Shown: positions 17,201 through 24,742 of the stretch, piece after piece | Numbering within the stretch: the first letter of the stretch is position 1 | Layout: each line of letters opens with the position of its first letter | Source of the DNA: CAZUVM01 sp964623885 | Lineage (GTDB): Bacteria > Verrucomicrobiota > Verrucomicrobiia > Limisphaerales > UBA8199 | NCBI GenBank assembly: GCA_964623885.1 | Contig: CAZUVM010000217.1 | Span: 1 to 64,000 of the forward strand | Direction of reading: 5' to 3' | Length of the DNA: 64,000 nt | Notes under the pieces: model-generated | Database searches by the model: none | Told to the model about the DNA's origin: nothing | Seen by the model: the letters and a program-made list of their open reading frames with translations, nothing else | Program-made: the position numbers and the translations under genes

Positions 17201-17258
17201 TCGCGAGTAAGCACAGAACGGATGAAGCGAGCAGGGACAAGAGAGCAATCTTTTTCAT
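14220..17258 (-). CDS. Secreted TolB/PD40 beta-propeller repeat protein
   Basis: About 1012 residues. ATG at 17258 is preceded by AAGGAAA and gives a signal peptide (MKKIALLSLLASSVLCLLAIGQG). About 14 repeats of 50-60 residues follow, each built on DGRYVAFVS ... NLVPGDTNG ... DVFVRDL ... GTTTLVSV, the WD40-like PD40/TolB pattern, enough for two beta-propellers. The last about 45 residues (YRVQFKNSLADPVWQDL ... QRYYRVVAF) match a C-terminal domain common on secreted verrucomicrobial proteins and may be a sorting or anchoring region. Probably exported to the cell surface or periplasm; ligand unknown. First gene of a run with two prepilins. An open frame begins earlier at 17318 but would extend the signal. 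Confidence 0.88.
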   Translation of the reverse strand: MKKIALLSLLASSVLCLLAIGQGLRLISNVDPSLGSPAGAGGDSWAPILSPDGRYVLFASTADNLLVATNGNPIPLQIPAAINVFRRDRTNGTTTLVSVNVSGVAGGNGNSWPVGLSTNGQFALFESSASDLVPGDTNGASDVFVRDLVHGTTLLVSVSTNGTVGNGASRTAMMTPDGRYVAFVSGANNLVGGDNNGIPDIFVRDLQSQTTTLVSAGAVSTNASAPSGSSEAPDMTPDGRYIAFFSTATNLVPGVPPGGDVYVRDVVGGTTIWASTYARTAVPSNSVFSFNHAISADGQYVAYEASAALTTFGTVLRYKTGSGVTDVIHTNAAVPTGSYDDARSLDLSPDGRYVAFVANTNGTVGSTTCVELWDGWTDSLILASADPTGQVQTNSVCDWPVVSPSGQFVAFLSTATNLTPNALQGDYHVYLRNVSAGTTSLLDADTNSIGSPVSAATIPRFTPDFRLIAFECADAGPVPNDRNRDYDVFLRDLTAGTTELISVHDPALPSLTPNGPSSLATTSISSNGLYVAFASEADNLVPNDTNNCRDIFVRDLLNGTNILVSVATNGYSGDGVSSDPAISSDGRYVAFSSRADNLVPGDTNKAIDVFVRDLQLGTTTLVSVNTNGIGSGNSDSYTAAVSAGGRFVLFRSKATNLVPGQLAPSSENLFVRDLQSAATYALTTNWDAISPAGDLVAVMSPSGRVAYGNAPGLGNTYLYVWDPQAAGRIYTNTCAVLYGIAIDPTGNHIAFAEKTTGGSYMLVAADLAAVTNWVVESNSSSLYYQHLRLSSDASVLVGVKGGVNPPPNTIQVYAFDLTTGNSILVSHAYGSSSAGLGVSDSPDVSADGRFIAFRSAATNIVQADANGIPDVFLYDRLTGTTTLLSPNQYGVTSGGNRSLQPVFSGDSASVFFQSWAPDLVAQDFNQSSDIIEYKLYSGGTVPVFQLAADPTQPSRMTWPVIQGKSYRVQFKNSLADPVWQDLSSGVTVLGNQGSFQDPSPNAGQRYYRVVAF

Positions 17259-17759
17259 AACAAGTTTCCTTCTTCCGATCGGCATGAATTTTAGCACCTC
17301 TGAAGCTAATGTCATCATTTAAAGCTGAGACAGAATTGACTCAACCAACTTTCATTTCTTCTTCATTATGATTAGCACTCGCCGAGCAGCTTGTCTGTCA
17401 GGAGGCGCTGGAAACTAATGTAAGGAAAATCCTTACGGGGAATGCACAACAACATAGTTTGCGGTGCCGTGGTCTACCGAGATTGGACAGCCACTGAAAG
17501 CCGCAGCGTCCAGTTGGGGACGGCCATGGGAGAGGGAAATCGGGGAAACGGCGTCCGTACCGAATTTAAAATGGGGACGCCGAGGACGGCGTCCCTACCA
17601 GCCAGTCCCCACCCGCCCAGCGCCAAGCGAAACGTGCGGACTAGGAACTGGTTTCGAGATTCACTATCCAAAACGATTGTCTGTTCCCAAAACTCATAAC
17701 ATCCAGTATGCTTGACGACAAGGGGAAGCGAAGGCCCGGAAGGCCTCCGGCTTGCTCAA
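17259..17759. other. Divergent intergenic region with family A repeats
   Basis: Separates the PD40 gene from the histidine kinase gene. It holds copy A7 and a more worn relative just before it. I see no gene; a short frame starting at ATG 17708 stops after about 30 codons and is not credited. Promoters for both flanking genes should lie here but none is convincing by eye. Confidence 0.5.
17573..17599. repeat. Family A hairpin repeat, copy A7 (plus a degenerate copy at 17514-17563)
   Basis: ggggacgccg-agga-cggcgtccctacc, a perfect 9-bp stem. About 10 bp upstream a longer, degraded version runs from ggggacggccatgggag to ggcgtccgtaccg. Confidence 0.85.
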
Positions 17760-20081
17760 ATGGTTATGCAAAAGTTGACGATAGTGAGGAGACCTGAAAG
17801 CACCAGACCACACAAACCGCTTCACGAGAAGGTGCGAGAGCAATTGACGCGGTCAGTGACCGCGGACAATGGGCGCGGCTTATCGGCGGCAATTCTAGGT
17901 GTGGCATTCATTGGAGTGCTGAGCTGGGTTCAACAGAAAACCAATGCCGGTTTCAACTTCGAATTCTTTTATTTGTTCGCCTGCGCTCTGGTGGGTTGGT
18001 TTGCCGGCGTAACGAGCGGCCTGACGATGGCCGCGCTCTCCAGCATCTGCTTATATCTGGCCGAAAAAGACGCAACAAGCTCTTCCCTCACCGAGTTCTT
18101 ATTTGTTGGCAACACGTTGATTCGAACTCTGGCTTTGGGCGGAATTAGCTGGCTGGCGGCCTATGCGGGCCGTGCCACACGCGAGCTCAGGGGCAGCGTC
18201 GAGCAGCGCACGGCGCGGCTGGAGCAGGAGATGCAAGGCCATAAAGAGACCGCGGAAACACTGGGCGAAGCATTGCAAGTTTTCGAGCAGCTCACCGGCA
18301 ATATCAAAGACGTGTTCTGGGTAACGGACGCGGAGAAAAGCGAGGTGGAATACGTCAGCCCGGCATTTGAAGAGGTTTGGGGACAGTCCTGCCGGACGTT
18401 GTCTCTCTGGCCGGGCGTTTGGCTCGAAGGAATTCACTACCAGGATCGGGAGCGGGTGGCAAAAGCGGTTTATGCCAAGCAGATCGCCGGCAAGTATGAT
18501 GAGGAATACCGGGTGGTGCGCCCGGACGGGTCAGTGCGGTGGGTGCACGAGCGGGCATTCCCGGTGCGCAACGAGGCGGGAGCAGTCTACCGGTTGGTGG
18601 GCATCGCCGAAGATATCACCGAACGCAAGCGGACGGAACACTTGCTGCAAGCCGAGCGCAACGTGGGAATGGCGCTGAGCTCGACGAGCGATTTGAAATT
18701 CGCGTTGAACCGATTGCTGGACGTTGCGATGCAATTGGAAGGGATCGATTGCGGCGGTGTTTACCTGGTTGATCCGGAAACCGGAGAACTGCATTTGCAG
18801 GCGCATCGCGGATTATCTGGTTCATTCCTGGAGCGCATTTCGCATTACCGGGCGGATGCGACCGAAGCCAGGCTCGCGAGGAGCGGACAAAGCCTGTACA
18901 TCCGCGAGGAACAGATCCCGCGCAGTCTGGAAGTGTTATGGGGCAGCGAAGGACTGAAAGCCTTGGCGGTGGTGCCGGTGCAGCACCACGGTAACGTGCT
19001 GGGGGTTTTGAACCTTGCGTCGTACCGGCAGGACGAGATTTTCCCCCGCACGCGGCTCGGCATCGAGATGATAGCGTCGCAGGTGGCGGGAGCGATTGCG
19101 CGTATCCGGGCGGAGGATTCGTTGCGCCGGAGCGAAGCACACTTGCGGACCATCATCAACAGCGCGCCGATCGCATTAGTGGCGACGGACGCGACCGGAC
19201 GGATCACACTTGAAGATGGGCAAGGATTGGCCGGAATGGGGATCAAACCCAACGAGCATGTGCGCCGCCTGGCCAGCGAGGTTTACCAGGACCACCCGCT
19301 CATGCTGGCCAACATCGGACGCGCACAAGCAGGCGAGGAGTTCAGCTCGGTGCTCGAATTCGAGTCGATGATGTTCGATTGCCGGTTCACGCCGATGCGC
19401 GACAAGCAACGCAAGCCCGCGGGCTTCATTGCCGTGGCCACGGATGTGACGGAACGGTTCCGGCTGCAACGAGAGATTCTCGAGATCAGCGAACGCGAGC
19501 AGGCGCGGATCGGACAGGACGTTCACGACGGACTTTGCCAACAACTGATTGGGGCGGCGCTCAGGGCCAATTCGCTGACGCAATCGCTCGGTTCGGGTCA
19601 ACCGGTGGAAGCGGCACGAAAACTATGCGGGCTCCTGGATGAAGCCATCACGGAATCGCGCCGGGTCTGCCGCGGCCTCTATCCGATTCGTCTGCGCCGG
19701 GACGGCCTTTTGCCCGCGCTGGAGGAATTGGCCGGCACAGCCAGCGAACGGCACCAGGTCCAGTGCACTTGCGAACACGATGCGGCACCATTGGCCTGCG
19801 ATGTCGCAACGGCCACGCATCTTTACCGCATCGCGCAGGAAGCGATCAACAATGCGGTGAAGCATAGCGGCGCCCGGCATATCGCGATCCGGGAGGCAGG
19901 GTCCGCAAATGAAATTCGGCTGGAGATTAGCGATGATGGCAAAGGAATTGGCCCGAGCGCCGGCAGCGGTTCGGGAATGGGGCTGCACATTATGGATTAC
20001 CGCGCCCGATTAATCGGAGGCAATTTGCAACTGAAAAGCGGCAGCCAGGGAACCGTGGTGGCGTGCTTCGTCCGCAAGTGA
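17760..20081 (+). CDS. NarL/DegS-type sensor histidine kinase with PAS and GAF domains
   Basis: About 773 residues. Hydrophobic segments at about 45-125 (AAILGVAFIGVLSWV, FEFFYLFACALVGWFAGV, LIRTLALGGISWLAAYAG) form a MASE-like membrane sensor. Then come a coiled segment, a PAS/PAC domain (about 180-290, ending GIAEDITERKRTE), a GAF domain (about 300-450), a second PAS (about 465-570), a HisKA_3 dimerisation box (EREQARIGQDVHDGLCQQL, His about 592) and a HATPase domain with HLYRIAQEAINNAVKHS and ISDDGKGI. It pairs with the response regulator 16 nt downstream. Signal unknown. ATG at 17760 or 17766 fits best; the open frame extends upstream to a TTG at 17712. Confidence 0.9.
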   Translation: MVMQKLTIVRRPESTRPHKPLHEKVREQLTRSVTADNGRGLSAAILGVAFIGVLSWVQQKTNAGFNFEFFYLFACALVGWFAGVTSGLTMAALSSICLYLAEKDATSSSLTEFLFVGNTLIRTLALGGISWLAAYAGRATRELRGSVEQRTARLEQEMQGHKETAETLGEALQVFEQLTGNIKDVFWVTDAEKSEVEYVSPAFEEVWGQSCRTLSLWPGVWLEGIHYQDRERVAKAVYAKQIAGKYDEEYRVVRPDGSVRWVHERAFPVRNEAGAVYRLVGIAEDITERKRTEHLLQAERNVGMALSSTSDLKFALNRLLDVAMQLEGIDCGGVYLVDPETGELHLQAHRGLSGSFLERISHYRADATEARLARSGQSLYIREEQIPRSLEVLWGSEGLKALAVVPVQHHGNVLGVLNLASYRQDEIFPRTRLGIEMIASQVAGAIARIRAEDSLRRSEAHLRTIINSAPIALVATDATGRITLEDGQGLAGMGIKPNEHVRRLASEVYQDHPLMLANIGRAQAGEEFSSVLEFESMMFDCRFTPMRDKQRKPAGFIAVATDVTERFRLQREILEISEREQARIGQDVHDGLCQQLIGAALRANSLTQSLGSGQPVEAARKLCGLLDEAITESRRVCRGLYPIRLRRDGLLPALEELAGTASERHQVQCTCEHDAAPLACDVATATHLYRIAQEAINNAVKHSGARHIAIREAGSANEIRLEISDDGKGIGPSAGSGSGMGLHIMDYRARLIGGNLQLKSGSQGTVVACFVRK

Positions 20082-20097
20082 GCGCGTGCGCCGGGCC

Positions 20098-20766
20098 ATG
20101 AACCCTTATCCCCAGCCACTGAAGCGCACGCGGATCATATTGGTGGATGATCACCCGGTGGTGCGCGACGGCCTGGCGGAAGCAATCAACCGCGAACCGG
20201 ATCTGACGGTTTGCGCGGTTGCGGATGACCATAATGCGGCGCTGGAAGCGGTCGAGCACGCCCAACCGCAGGTGGCCGTCATTGATTTGATGTTGAAAGG
20301 GTCGAGCGGGCTGGACCTGATCAAAGACATCCTCACGCGCTGGCCGGAAATGCTGATTCTGGTGGTCTCGATGCACGACGAGATGCTCTACGCCGAACGC
20401 GTGCTGCGAGCCGGCGCGCGTGGTTACATCACCAAACAACAAGCCACGCGCGACATTGTGATCGCGCTGCGCCGGATCCTGAGCGGCGGGGTTTACCTCA
20501 GCGAATCCGCGTCTTCAAAAGTACTCACGCGACTGGCCTCGCACCCGCAGCCGGCCGGCGATTCGATTCTCGATGAGTTGGCCGATCGCGAACTGCAGGT
20601 GTTTGAGTTGATCGGCCGCGGCTTGGGCACACGCGAAATCGCCCAACAATTGCGTATCGACGGAAAAACCGTCGATACGTACCGCGCGCGGATCAAGGAG
20701 AAGCTCAAGGTGCAGACTTCGAGCGAGTTGCTGCAGTTGGCGATAAGGTGGAGCAAGGAAATGTAG
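20098..20766 (+). CDS. NarL/FixJ family response regulator
   Basis: About 222 residues. An N-terminal receiver has the acidic pair in ILVDDHPVVRDG, the phosphoacceptor Asp in VAVIDLMLKGSSGLDL (about residue 63) and Lys in GYITKQ. The C-terminal LuxR-type helix-turn-helix is ADRELQVFELIGRGLGTREIAQQLRIDGKTVDTYRARIKEKL. It is phosphorylated by the adjacent kinase and binds DNA as a transcription factor; targets unknown. ATG at 20098 is preferred; a GTG at 20086 lies 4 nt after the kinase stop and is possible. Translational coupling to the kinase is likely from the short gap. Confidence 0.92.
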   Translation: MNPYPQPLKRTRIILVDDHPVVRDGLAEAINREPDLTVCAVADDHNAALEAVEHAQPQVAVIDLMLKGSSGLDLIKDILTRWPEMLILVVSMHDEMLYAERVLRAGARGYITKQQATRDIVIALRRILSGGVYLSESASSKVLTRLASHPQPAGDSILDELADRELQVFELIGRGLGTREIAQQLRIDGKTVDTYRARIKEKLKVQTSSELLQLAIRWSKEM

Positions 20767-20781
20767 GGATGTGTATTTTTT

Positions 20782-20876
20782 GGGACGCCGGGGATCGGCC
20801 TTCGACCAGGAAGGGCTACGGCCCGGCGACGCGGCGTATTTGAATAGGGACGCCGAGGACAGCGCCCTACCGGACT
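20782..20876. repeat. Family A hairpin repeats, copies A8 (degenerate) and A9
   Basis: A9 at 20847-20876 reads agggacgccg-agga-cagcgccctaccggactta. A worn copy starts at 20782 (gggacgccggggatcgg), and another half unit (ctgggacggcg) lies at about 20888. No gene between 20767 and 20961. Confidence 0.7.
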
Positions 20877-20961
20877 TAAGTGGAACGCTGGGACGGCGTG
20901 TTATCAGATGTGTGCACGGTTTTCCGGTTGATTTTCGGGAGCCGGCACTTAGCTTGCGCGC

Positions 20962-23160
20962 ATGATTGCGAGATTCCTCTCCCGCGTTCTCGTTCCAACC
21001 TTCGTGTTTTCAGCACCGCCGGCTTTATTTGCTGCGGCCAACCTCCCGACAGTTCCCACACCGCAACACCCGGTCACGAATTATTATCACGGAGTTGCCG
21101 TGGCCGACGATTACCAGTGGCTTGAGGAGTCCGGCACGCCGCCGGTGCGCGACTGGACACGCGAGCAGAACGAGCGAACGGCGGAATACTTCGGGCGGCT
21201 GCCGTATCGCGAAGGAATCGCGCAGCAACTAACGCAGTTGCGCAGCGAGGAATCAGCGCGCTATGGAGGCTTTCAATGGAAGAAGGGGCGCATTTTTGCG
21301 CTGCGGTTCAAGCCGCCGGCGCAGCAACCGGTCTTAGTACGGCTTTCCACGCTCGAGCCGCCGGCGCTCTGGAAGCCGGTGTTCGATCCCAACAAGTACA
21401 ACACGAATGGCACTACCGCGATTGATTGGTACGTGCCCTCCGGCGATGGCCGGCTAATGGCAATTTCGCTGTCCGAGGGCGGGAGCGAACAAGGCACGCT
21501 GCATTTTTTCGAGGTAGACACGGGCAAGGAACTCGGCGACACCATTCCGCGCGTGCAATACCCGACCGGCGGCGGCAGCGCGGCCTGGAATGCGGAGGGC
21601 AACGGCGTTTTCTACACGCGTTACCCGCATGAAGGAGAGCGGCCGGAGACGGATATCAACTTTTACCAGCAGGTGTGGTTCCACAAGCTAGGCAGCCCTT
21701 CCAGCGAAGACAAATACGTAATTGGAAAGGATTTTCCGCGCATCGCCGAGGTCGCGCTGGATTCGAGTGAAGATGGGCATTGGATCCTGGCCACCGTTGC
21801 CAACGGCGACGGCGGCGATTTTGCTCACTACCTGCGCGATCTCACGGGCAGCTGGCAACAGTTCACGCATTTCGAGGACGGCATTAAGAGCGTCCGGTTC
21901 GGCCGCGACGATGCGCTGTATCTGCTTTCGCGCAAGGACGCGCCGCACGGCAAAGTCCTGCGATTGCCGATTGTGGGTGAGGGCGCCGGCAAACCCGCAG
22001 GGGCAGATGGCACGCCCACATTGCTTTCCAATGCCAAAGTTGTGGCGCCAGAGGGTAAGGGCGTTGTGGAGGAGTTCGCGCCTTACGATCACGGACTATA
22101 CGTGAATTGCCTGCTCGGCGGGCCATCCGACCTGGTCTATTTTCAAAAGGACAGCACACACCCGCGGGACATACCGGTGCTGCCCATCTCGTCGGTGGCC
22201 GGCCTGGAATCATGGAAAGGAGACGAACTTGTGTTTGGGAATACGAGTTACTTGCAGCCGTTTGCCTGGTTTACCTTCGATCCAGCCAGTGGCAAACCGC
22301 GTCGCACGGCGCTGTACATGACGTCGCCGGCCGATTTCGACGACATCGAAGTGGTGCGTGAATTTGCGATTTCCAAAGACGGAACCAAAGTGCCCGTAAA
22401 TATTCTGCACAGGAAGGACCTGAAGCTGAACGGAGAGAATCCAACGCTGCTTTACGGGTATGGCGGTTATGGCATCAATCTGACGCCGAGCTTCGATTCA
22501 ACGCGGCGGATTTGGTTCGACGCGGGTGGCGTTTATGCGGTAGCGAACCTCCGCGGCGGGGGCGAATACGGCGAGGAATGGCACAAAGCGGGTAATCTGA
22601 CGAACAAGCAACATGTGTTCGATGATTTCATTGCGGCAGCGGAGCACCTGATCCAGCGGCATTACACAAATCCAAATAAGCTGGCGGTGGAAGGCGGCAG
22701 CAACGGCGGTTTGCTGATGGGCGCGTTCCTGACGCAGCGGCCTGACCTGGCCCGTGCGGTCATTTCGCACGTCGGCATTTACGACATGCTGCGCGTGGAA
22801 CTCGATCCAAACGGCCAGTTTAATGTGACGGAGTTCGGCACGGTGAAAAACCCGGAACAATTCAAGGCACTTTACGCGTACTCGCCGTACCACCACGTGC
22901 AGAACGGAACGAAATACCCGGCGGTATTTATGCTGACGGGTGAGAACGATGGCCGGGTCAACCCGGCGCATTCACGCAAGATGATTGCACGGTTACAGGC
23001 GGCGACTGGATCGGATCGGCCGATCCTGCTATACAGCACCGCGAGCGCCGGGCACGGAATCGGCACCGCGCTCAAAGAGCGTATTGCCCAGCAGGCGTAC
23101 GTTTATTCGTTCCTGTTCGATCAACTTGGGATCGAGGGAAACAAGTGGGTGATGCCTTAA
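20962..23160 (+). CDS. Prolyl oligopeptidase family serine peptidase (S9A)
   Basis: A 732-residue exported peptidase. Signal peptide MIARFLSRVLVPTFVFSAPPALFAA (1-26). An N-terminal seven-bladed propeller (about 60-440) is followed by an alpha/beta-hydrolase domain. The catalytic triad is Ser in GGSNGGLLMGA (about 578), Asp in GENDGRVNP (about 661) and His in SAGHGIG (about 698). The S9A hallmark RGGGEYGEEWHKAG precedes it. It would cleave proline-containing short peptides in the periplasm. ATG at 20962 is the first start and is well placed for the signal. Length is usual for the family. No operon partner; the response regulator upstream is separated by family A repeats. Confidence 0.95.
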   Translation: MIARFLSRVLVPTFVFSAPPALFAAANLPTVPTPQHPVTNYYHGVAVADDYQWLEESGTPPVRDWTREQNERTAEYFGRLPYREGIAQQLTQLRSEESARYGGFQWKKGRIFALRFKPPAQQPVLVRLSTLEPPALWKPVFDPNKYNTNGTTAIDWYVPSGDGRLMAISLSEGGSEQGTLHFFEVDTGKELGDTIPRVQYPTGGGSAAWNAEGNGVFYTRYPHEGERPETDINFYQQVWFHKLGSPSSEDKYVIGKDFPRIAEVALDSSEDGHWILATVANGDGGDFAHYLRDLTGSWQQFTHFEDGIKSVRFGRDDALYLLSRKDAPHGKVLRLPIVGEGAGKPAGADGTPTLLSNAKVVAPEGKGVVEEFAPYDHGLYVNCLLGGPSDLVYFQKDSTHPRDIPVLPISSVAGLESWKGDELVFGNTSYLQPFAWFTFDPASGKPRRTALYMTSPADFDDIEVVREFAISKDGTKVPVNILHRKDLKLNGENPTLLYGYGGYGINLTPSFDSTRRIWFDAGGVYAVANLRGGGEYGEEWHKAGNLTNKQHVFDDFIAAAEHLIQRHYTNPNKLAVEGGSNGGLLMGAFLTQRPDLARAVISHVGIYDMLRVELDPNGQFNVTEFGTVKNPEQFKALYAYSPYHHVQNGTKYPAVFMLTGENDGRVNPAHSRKMIARLQAATGSDRPILLYSTASAGHGIGTALKERIAQQAYVYSFLFDQLGIEGNKWVMP

Positions 23161-23199
23161 GGGTAAAAACTCGAAGGCCGAAAGCAGTCCGAGATCCGA

Positions 23200-23235
23200 A
23201 TGCAGCCTCCTCTCTCACCCCGAGAAGGAGACAGG
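23200..23235. repeat. Degenerate family H-like repeat
   Basis: cagcctcctctctcaccccgagaaggagacagg resembles one side of the palindromic copy at 60811-60859 (ctctcc...gggtgagg), with several mismatches. Confidence 0.35.
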
Positions 23236-23284
23236 AAAAAACTGCCCGACGAGCGGTCTCTTTAGCGGACAGCAACTAAGCTGC

Positions 23285-24415
23285 TCAGCCCTTTCGGAAA
23301 AAGGCGTGAATTACTTCAGCGACCCTCTGAATCTGAGCTTCGGTTAGCTCAGGATAAATCGGGAGACTCAGGCATTCGTGGGCAGCTTTCTCGGCGACCG
23401 GGAAATCACCCGCCTTGTACCCAAGGTGGGCATAGGCTTTCTGGAGGTGCAGCGGCAGCGGGTAGTGAAGCGCGCACCCGATGTGATTTGCTTCGAGATA
23501 TTTTTTGAGCTCGTCGCGTTGCGGATGGCGCACGACATACAGATGCCAGGCGCTTTGAGCGTAAGCAGCTTCGCGCGGCAGTTGCAGCGGGGTCTCGGCC
23601 AACAGTTGATTGTAGCGATGCGCGACGCGACGGCGTTCGCGAGTCCAGGTTTCGAGGTGGGGCAGTTTCACACGCAGGACGGCGCCTTGGATGCCTTCCA
23701 TGCGATAGTTGAAGCCGATTTCGTCGTGATAATAGCGCCGGGTGGAACCGTGCTCGCGCAAGGAGCGGGCCCGGGTAGCGAAAGCGGCGTCGTTGGTAAT
23801 CAACGCGCCGCCTTCGCCGTAGGCTCCCAGGTTCTTTCCGGGATAAAAACTAAAGCCGGCAATGGCGCCGAAAGTGCCGATGTGTTTGCCCTTGTATTTG
23901 GCGGCATGCGCCTGGCATGCGTCTTCCAATAACGGTAGCTTGTGTTTCCGGCAAATCTCCAGCAGCGCGTCCAGGTCGACCGGATGGCCGTAGAGATGGA
24001 CGGGCATGATGGCCTTGGTGCGCGGAGTGATGGCCCGCTCAACCAATTTCGGATCGAGATTAAAGGTAGCGTCGTCGATATCGACGTAGACCGGCTTTGC
24101 GCCGACATAAGAGATCGCCCAACTTGTGGCGACGAATGTGCTCGGCGTGGTAATGACCTCGTCACCCGGTCCAACACCCAGCAGCATCAAGGCGATATGG
24201 AGGGCAGAGGTGCCGCTGTTGAAAGCGACACAGTGCTCGGTGCCACAAAATTTTGCGAATTGCTTTTCGAACTCAGCCACGTCCGGGCCAAGGCAGAACG
24301 AGCAATTATCCAGTGTCCGACTGATGGCAGCTTCGATCTCGCTGCGCAATGGGCGCATTTGCGCCTGTAAATCCAAGTAAGGGACGGCCTGTTCCTTCGC
24401 GGTCTCTGTTGTCAT
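23285..24415 (-). CDS. DegT/DnrJ/EryC1/StrS sugar aminotransferase
   Basis: A 376-residue PLP enzyme that transfers an amino group to a keto-sugar nucleotide. SGTSALHIALMLLGVGPGDEV (about 68-88) and TFVATSWAISYVGAKPVYVDID define the fold; LLEDACQAHAAKYKG and the PLP Lys in FSFYPGKNLGAYGEGG (about residue 187) are typical. Conserved N and Y residues in GFNYRMEGIQGA complete the site. Closest in style to WbpE/WlbC-type enzymes (amino-glucuronate pathways), but substrate cannot be read from sequence. It is transcribed away from the rest of the polysaccharide locus and separated from it by family B repeats. Substrates would be made by epimerases or dehydratases such as the one at 33180. Confidence 0.92.
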   Translation of the reverse strand: MTTETAKEQAVPYLDLQAQMRPLRSEIEAAISRTLDNCSFCLGPDVAEFEKQFAKFCGTEHCVAFNSGTSALHIALMLLGVGPGDEVITTPSTFVATSWAISYVGAKPVYVDIDDATFNLDPKLVERAITPRTKAIMPVHLYGHPVDLDALLEICRKHKLPLLEDACQAHAAKYKGKHIGTFGAIAGFSFYPGKNLGAYGEGGALITNDAAFATRARSLREHGSTRRYYHDEIGFNYRMEGIQGAVLRVKLPHLETWTRERRRVAHRYNQLLAETPLQLPREAAYAQSAWHLYVVRHPQRDELKKYLEANHIGCALHYPLPLHLQKAYAHLGYKAGDFPVAEKAAHECLSLPIYPELTEAQIQRVAEVIHAFFRKG

Positions 24416-24496
24416 TGGCGCGAAGTTTACGCCATCGGCGAGCCTTGTGCTACTATGGAAAAGTCCCGACGGCTATCCGCAAAACCCGCAGTGGTG

Positions 24497-24615
24497 CAGT
24501 AGCGCAGGCCTCCGAGCCTGCTGTATCGCCGACTTCCACTCGGCAGCTGTTCGACCGCGCGCTGGCCTTCGCAGGTTGGAAACCTGCGATACGGCAGGTT
24601 CGGAGGCCTGCGCAA
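24497..24615. repeat. Family B hairpin repeats, copy B3 (double)
   Basis: Two facing units: gcgcaggcctccgagcctgctgtatcgc at the left, and GCAGGTT-GGA-AACCTGC followed by gatacggcaggttcggaggcctgcg at the right. The arms are near-inverted copies of each other. They sit in the 327-bp gap 24416-24742, which has no gene. Confidence 0.8.
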
Positions 24616-24742
24616 CCTCCAAGGGATGTGCAAATTGCCGCGCAGTCGGATCCTAGCCCGAGGTCCCGGTCGCATCCATCGCGCACGCACAATTCCAATC
24701 GTCTCGAGCGGGAATGCTCGCGTGGATTTTCCAAGCAGGCGC

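Noticed and set aside
17708..17795. Small frame ATG 17708 with a basic, Pro-rich start
   Set aside because: About 30 codons, overlaps the kinase start, composition resembles nearby repeats; no ribosome binding site.
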